Shown here piece by piece: positions 14,671 to 17,548 of a stretch of DNA of 17,548 bases; the stretch's first letter is position 1; each line of letters begins with the position of its first letter. This DNA comes from CAZXMB01 sp964641715. GTDB taxonomy: Bacteria > Desulfobacterota > BSN033 > UBA1163. The notes below the pieces were generated by a model. That model searched no databases. It saw only the letters and a list, made by a program, of their open reading frames with translations, and was not told where the DNA came from. Location of the stretch: positions 1-17,548 of the forward strand of contig CAZXMB010000056.1 of the NCBI GenBank assembly GCA_964641715.1, in the 5' to 3' direction. The position numbers were made by a program, and so were the translations under genes.

Positions 14671-15825
14671 TTATCCTATGAATTGGAATTGGGATCCGAG
14701 CCAGAGAATGAAGCCAATGCTTCCGGAACCGATTTGAAGCGGTAAGGCCCATCGCATCTCTTTTTTCACCCCCGAGAGAGAGGTATAGGTTGAGGCCCCT
14801 GTAAAATTCATCGCAAGAAATGCTGAAAGCGCTGGTATGAGTAAGAGCCAGGCCACCATTTCGGACCAGCCTGCCTGTGGAGTCAAACCATTGAAGCGGA
14901 TAACCACTACCAGTATCCAGGCAACTATTCCAAGGCTAAAACCCTTGATGGAAAATGCCCTTCCGGGTAACCAGGGCAGCAGCAGAGGGGTCAAGACAGC
15001 ACCTGCCACGATGGCCAGGAGAATAGTGAAAACTGAAAAAAGGCCATGAGTTAAGGCATTCGGCCAGCCCTCTCCCGATCTTCCGAGTAAAGAGAGGATG
15101 AAGAGAACGGATAGGATCATCAGTCCCCCTTTCATGGCACTCACCAGCTCAACTGGGATGAGAACGATTCGTTCCCATAGGGTAAAGGTCTTCAGTCTCA
15201 TCTCCGGAGTCGCCTTCAAGTTGGCATTGAGGAAAGCAGGCAGGTCTTTGGCCCGAATCGGTCCGTAGATGACCTTGAACCCGGATAATTTCTTCGCCTC
15301 ATGGGCAGCCACTCCCGGACCGGCCAGTTGAGGGAGGATCAATTCCCGGTGCGAGACAACCCTGGCAAGACCGCTTGACTCAATACGGCTTACCAGTTCT
15401 GCCGTTCCAAAAGTCCCCTTTCCCGCGGAACACCAGACGTTGATCCCCTTTGTATCGAGGACAAGAATCCATAGATTCCTCTTAGGCAATGTACTGCGAA
15501 GTTCGTCAAAACTCATCTTGTAATTGGCGGTCACCAGGACAGAAGACCTCTCGTCGGGTGTCCCCAAGGCATAAAGACCGGGTTCGACGGTGTAATGCAT
15601 CCGTCCGATTCCCCAGCGGGCCTTAAAGGTCCCCCAATGATCCTTTCCGCAGAGGGAGGAGGACACTTGAGGGATCATCCCCGCAGGGGTTGGGAACTTC
15701 CCAATGACAAAAGGTTGTTCAAAACGAGAGAGACTCGACCGAGTCTCCTCCCCTTTGATTCAACAGGGAGCGGGCTTAGAACTATCGGTTTGTTCCACAG
15801 TTTGGCAACTGTTCACTTCATCCAT
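14671..15825 (-). CDS. hgcA: HgcA, corrinoid mercury methyltransferase; predicted selenoprotein (TGA at codon 22)
   Basis: HgcA transfers a methyl group from its corrinoid to Hg(II), making methylmercury at the cytoplasmic membrane. The cap-helix motif NVWCSAGK is present, with Cys132 as the cobalt-ligand Cys, in a corrinoid domain (about residues 50-215). Five predicted membrane helices follow (about 232-248, 260-285, 294-311, 321-341, 360-379). The start at 15825 has a perfect AAGGAGG 8 bases upstream; an alternative ATG at 15843 overlaps the regulator's stop. The frame is open from there except for TGA at 15762-15760, codon 22, following Cys21. A fdhF-like hairpin lies 19 bases beyond it. 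The family-conserved stretch RFEQPFVIGKFPTPAG lies after the TGA with no ATG, GTG or TTG before codon 50, and that ATG has no proper ribosome binding site. I therefore read the TGA as selenocysteine, giving 384 residues. Alternatives are a nonsense mutation, a sequencing error in a Cys-Cys pair, or a 335-residue protein from codon 50. Confidence 0.9.
15726..15762 (-). promoter_or_regulatory. Predicted bacterial SECIS element with the recoded UGA in hgcA
   Basis: On the minus strand, the UGA at 15762-15760 is followed after 19 bases by the loop of a hairpin. GAGACTC (15747-15741) pairs perfectly with GAGTCTC (15736-15730) around the tetraloop GGUC (15740-15737). The stem can extend by three more pairs if U15729 is bulged. 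The E. coli fdhF SECIS, as I recall it, has the same GGUC loop 18 bases after its UGA. SelB would bind this hairpin and insert selenocysteine. A selA/selB/selC/selD set should exist elsewhere in the genome. Confidence 0.75.
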
Positions 15826-15839
15826 GAGCACATCCTCCT

Positions 15840-16118
15840 TCATTTTGAGGTTACCTCTTTCATCACCGGGCCCAGAAAATCCTTCACCCGCTCAGCAAGA
15901 TCATTCGTCTTGATCAGGTAGAAACAGCAGACCTTTCCTTCCTTTTCCCAGCTCATGATGGCCAATTTATCACCGGGCCGGATTTTGGCTTTATCCCTCA
16001 ACTCTTTTGGAAGGACCATCTGCCCTCTTTCATCAACGCTGATGATCGATTCGACTTTGCAGCACCCCGTGTCTTTGTCCGGGAGTGAGCAAAAAGGAAC
16101 TTTCATTTTCTTTGACAT
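15840..16118 (-). CDS. AbrB/SpoVT-type regulator associated with hgcAB
   Basis: This 92-residue protein carries a swapped-hairpin AbrB/SpoVT domain (about residues 22-70, with ISVDERGQMVLPKELRDKAK and IRPGDKLAI), used by dimeric DNA-binding transition regulators. An amino-terminal extension and the domain carry five cysteines, C10, C19-C20 and C64-C65, including two vicinal pairs that could sense or bind metals. Its stop TGA overlaps an ATG (15843), and hgcA starts at 15825, so the genes are co-transcribed and probably translationally coupled. AbrB-type proteins next to hgcAB are known as HgcAB-associated proteins. A regulatory role over its own operon is inferred from the operator-like repeats upstream. 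The start at 16118 has GGAGG 4 bases upstream. Confidence 0.9.
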   Translation of the reverse strand: MSKKMKVPFCSLPDKDTGCCKVESIISVDERGQMVLPKELRDKAKIRPGDKLAIMSWEKEGKVCCFYLIKTNDLAERVKDFLGPVMKEVTSK

Positions 16119-16139
16119 GGCTCCTCCGTTGAAGGTATT

Positions 16140-16183
16140 CTGATAATATTAATAATTCAGATATTTCTGATTATGCTGATAAT
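16140..16183 (-). promoter_or_regulatory. Operator-like repeats upstream of the AbrB-hgcAB operon
   Basis: Read on the plus strand, CTGATAAT (16140-16147), CTGATTAT (16167-16174) and CTGATAAT (16176-16183) repeat between the -10 and the regulator start. TCAGA and TCTGA also form an inverted repeat around 16157-16170. The last repeat overlaps the -10. This is a likely binding site for the adjacent AbrB-type protein, by inference. Confidence 0.5.
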
Positions 16184-16208
16184 AACCTATTTCGGGGGAA
16201 TTTGTCAA
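16179..16208 (-). promoter_or_regulatory. Sigma-70 promoter of the AbrB-hgcA-hgcB operon
   Basis: On the minus strand, a perfect -35 TTGACA (16208-16203) is followed after 18 bases by TATTAT (16184-16179), five of six matches to consensus. It lies about 60 bases before the regulator start, and no other promoter-like sequence is evident ahead of hgcA. Confidence 0.7.
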
Positions 16209-16254
16209 GCCCTGATGAAGAGGGGTTTAAAAAACTTCGTGTAATTCAGATACC

Positions 16255-17511
16255 TCATGTCTCCAGAAGAATGAGGTCTGGATCTTCGAGGCGGGCAATG
16301 ACCGTGTTGAGAAACCTTGCCGCCTCCCCGCCATCAACGACCCGGTGGTCAAATGAGAGCGCCAAGGGAAGAATCTTCCGGAGGACCACCTTCCCCTCCC
16401 TGGCTACGGGCATCTCCCTGATCTTTCCGATACCCAGGATCGCCACCTCCGGGTGGTTAATAATCGGGGTACCGTAAATTCCACCCAATGCCCCGTAGTT
16501 GGTAAGGGTAAAGGTCCCGCCTTTCAAATCCGCAAGATCGATGGTCCTGTTTCTTGCCTTCTCCGCCAGCTGGGTGAGCTCCTGCCCTATCTGGAGGATC
16601 GATTTATCCCTGGCATTTTTAACGACCGGAACCATTAACCCTTCCGGTGTATCGGTGGCAAAGCCAATGTTGAAATACTTCTTCAGAATGATCTCCTCGT
16701 TCTCATCATCCAGGGTTGCATTCAGATAAGGGTGTTCGATCAAACCGGCAATAACGGCTTTTACGATAAAGGGGAGGATGGTTAACTTAACCCCTTTCTT
16801 CTCTGCCGCTTTCTTCTCTTTCTCTCTAATCTTCCATAACTCTGTGACATCCGCCTCATCGATCGTGGTCACATGAGGTGCGGTATATTTCGATTTGACC
16901 ATGGCCTTGGCAATGGCTCGCCGGACACCCCTCAGGGGAATGCGATCCACATACCCGTAGAGGTCATACTTCTTGACCTTTGTGATCTTCCTTTCGGGCT
17001 CAGGAGGCTTCTCCTTGGCCTCGGCAAATTGCCGCACATCTTTCTCCAGAACCCTTCCCTCAGGTCCACTCCTTTTCACCTTATTGATATCCACACCGAG
17101 CTCTTTTGCAAGAGCCCTTACCGCCGGCGTTGCCAGGGCATGTTCACTGACCAGTACGGGTTTAGCCGGTTCAGCCTTCGGTTCGGCTCGGGGGATCTCT
17201 TCAGGGGCTTCCTCGAGTTCACCCACCACGCCCACTGATTTAGGCCTTGGAGGCGGAGGGATCAGTGCCTCACCCTTTTCACCGAAGATCACAATGACCT
17301 GACCGACTTTGACAATCTCCTTCTCTTTAGCCAGTATCTTTAAGACCACCCCGGTCCTTGGAGAAGGGATCTCCGCAAGGGCCTTATCGGTTTCCACTTC
17401 AACAAGGGGTTGACCTTCTTTAATCTCATCTCCTTCTTTGACCAGCCAACGGACGATTTCCCCCTCGGTTAAACCTTCTCCAATATCAGGAAATTTGAAT
17501 TCGAATGGCAT
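16255..17511 (-). CDS. Dihydrolipoamide acyltransferase (E2) of a 2-oxoacid dehydrogenase complex
   Basis: This 418-residue E2 passes an acyl group from lipoyl-lysine to CoA. The lipoyl domain covers residues 1-80 with the lipoylated Lys43 (ETDKA). A Pro/Glu/Ala-rich linker runs to about 120. The peripheral subunit-binding domain is about 125-165 (ATPAVRALAKELGVD). The catalytic domain is about 190-418, ending in SFDHRVVDGG with His389 and Asp393 (HxxxDG). One lipoyl domain and this length are typical of pyruvate or branched-chain E2. The start at 17511 has GGGGAG at close spacing. The E1 genes would be expected just beyond the right edge. The hgc operon downstream has its own promoter. Which oxoacid is used cannot be told from this gene. 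Confidence 0.95.
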   Translation of the reverse strand: MPFEFKFPDIGEGLTEGEIVRWLVKEGDEIKEGQPLVEVETDKALAEIPSPRTGVVLKILAKEKEIVKVGQVIVIFGEKGEALIPPPPRPKSVGVVGELEEAPEEIPRAEPKAEPAKPVLVSEHALATPAVRALAKELGVDINKVKRSGPEGRVLEKDVRQFAEAKEKPPEPERKITKVKKYDLYGYVDRIPLRGVRRAIAKAMVKSKYTAPHVTTIDEADVTELWKIREKEKKAAEKKGVKLTILPFIVKAVIAGLIEHPYLNATLDDENEEIILKKYFNIGFATDTPEGLMVPVVKNARDKSILQIGQELTQLAEKARNRTIDLADLKGGTFTLTNYGALGGIYGTPIINHPEVAILGIGKIREMPVAREGKVVLRKILPLALSFDHRVVDGGEAARFLNTVIARLEDPDLILLET

Positions 17512-17548
17512 AAAGTTCTCCCCATGAGTAATATCAAATGTGAAGCTC

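Noticed and set aside
15675..15678. HgcA starting at the ATG at 15678, giving a 335-residue protein
   Set aside because: It has no proper ribosome binding site, and family-like sequence continues upstream of it in frame. The start at 15825 has a perfect AAGGAGG, and the single intervening TGA has a SECIS-like hairpin.

Overview
The window looks like the chromosome of an anaerobic, Gram-negative, mercury-methylating bacterium. It is most likely an uncultured member of the Desulfobacterota (Deltaproteobacteria, possibly Syntrophia-like). That placement is inferred from an hgcAB pair, a lexA-dinB SOS unit, a B12-type radical SAM protein, small RRM proteins and a lipoate-dependent E2, all with mid-range GC and strong Shine-Dalgarno sites. 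No rRNA or tRNA was seen.

Layout. A large GH13 amylase-like gene (237-3692, +) ends at a terminator. An insertion-sequence remnant follows (about 3743-4010). Almost everything else is on the minus strand. Read in the direction of transcription from the right edge it runs: E2 acyltransferase (17511-16255); an AbrB-type regulator, hgcA and hgcB (16118-14323); lexA-dinB (14136-12272); a truncated DNA methyltransferase and a decayed gene broken by a 38-bp repeat (12166-11280); a lipoprotein (10988-10455); a small Cys protein and a stomatin-like protein (10056-8981); a B12/radical SAM protein (8803-7325); a palindrome cluster (7166-7272); a cold-shock protein (7024-6824); and a compact unit of rpoD, an RRM protein, a CxxC-x17-CxxC zinc ribbon and a second RRM protein (6632-4060).

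The main discovery concerns hgcA. The gene begins at 15825 behind a perfect AAGGAGG, but an in-frame TGA stands at codon 22 (15762-15760), directly after a Cys codon. Nineteen bases after that TGA is a perfect 7-bp hairpin with a GGUC tetraloop, the loop sequence and spacing of the E. coli fdhF SECIS. The conserved HgcA amino-terminal extension follows the TGA and contains no ATG, GTG or TTG until codon 50. The simplest reading is that this HgcA is a selenoprotein with a vicinal Cys-Sec pair in its cytoplasmic tail. A selenol there would be a very strong Hg(II) ligand next to the corrinoid methylation machinery.

The hgc operon appears self-contained. A Cys-rich AbrB/SpoVT regulator comes first, its stop overlaps an ATG near the hgcA start, and hgcB follows hgcA after 12 bases. 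The regulator has a TTGACA/TATTAT promoter overlapped by repeated CTGATWAT motifs. Separately, lexA has a TTGACA promoter with an 18-bp perfect palindrome just downstream of the -10, and dinB probably shares it. The rpoD unit groups the principal sigma factor with RNA-binding proteins, which suggests coordinated growth or cold adaptation.
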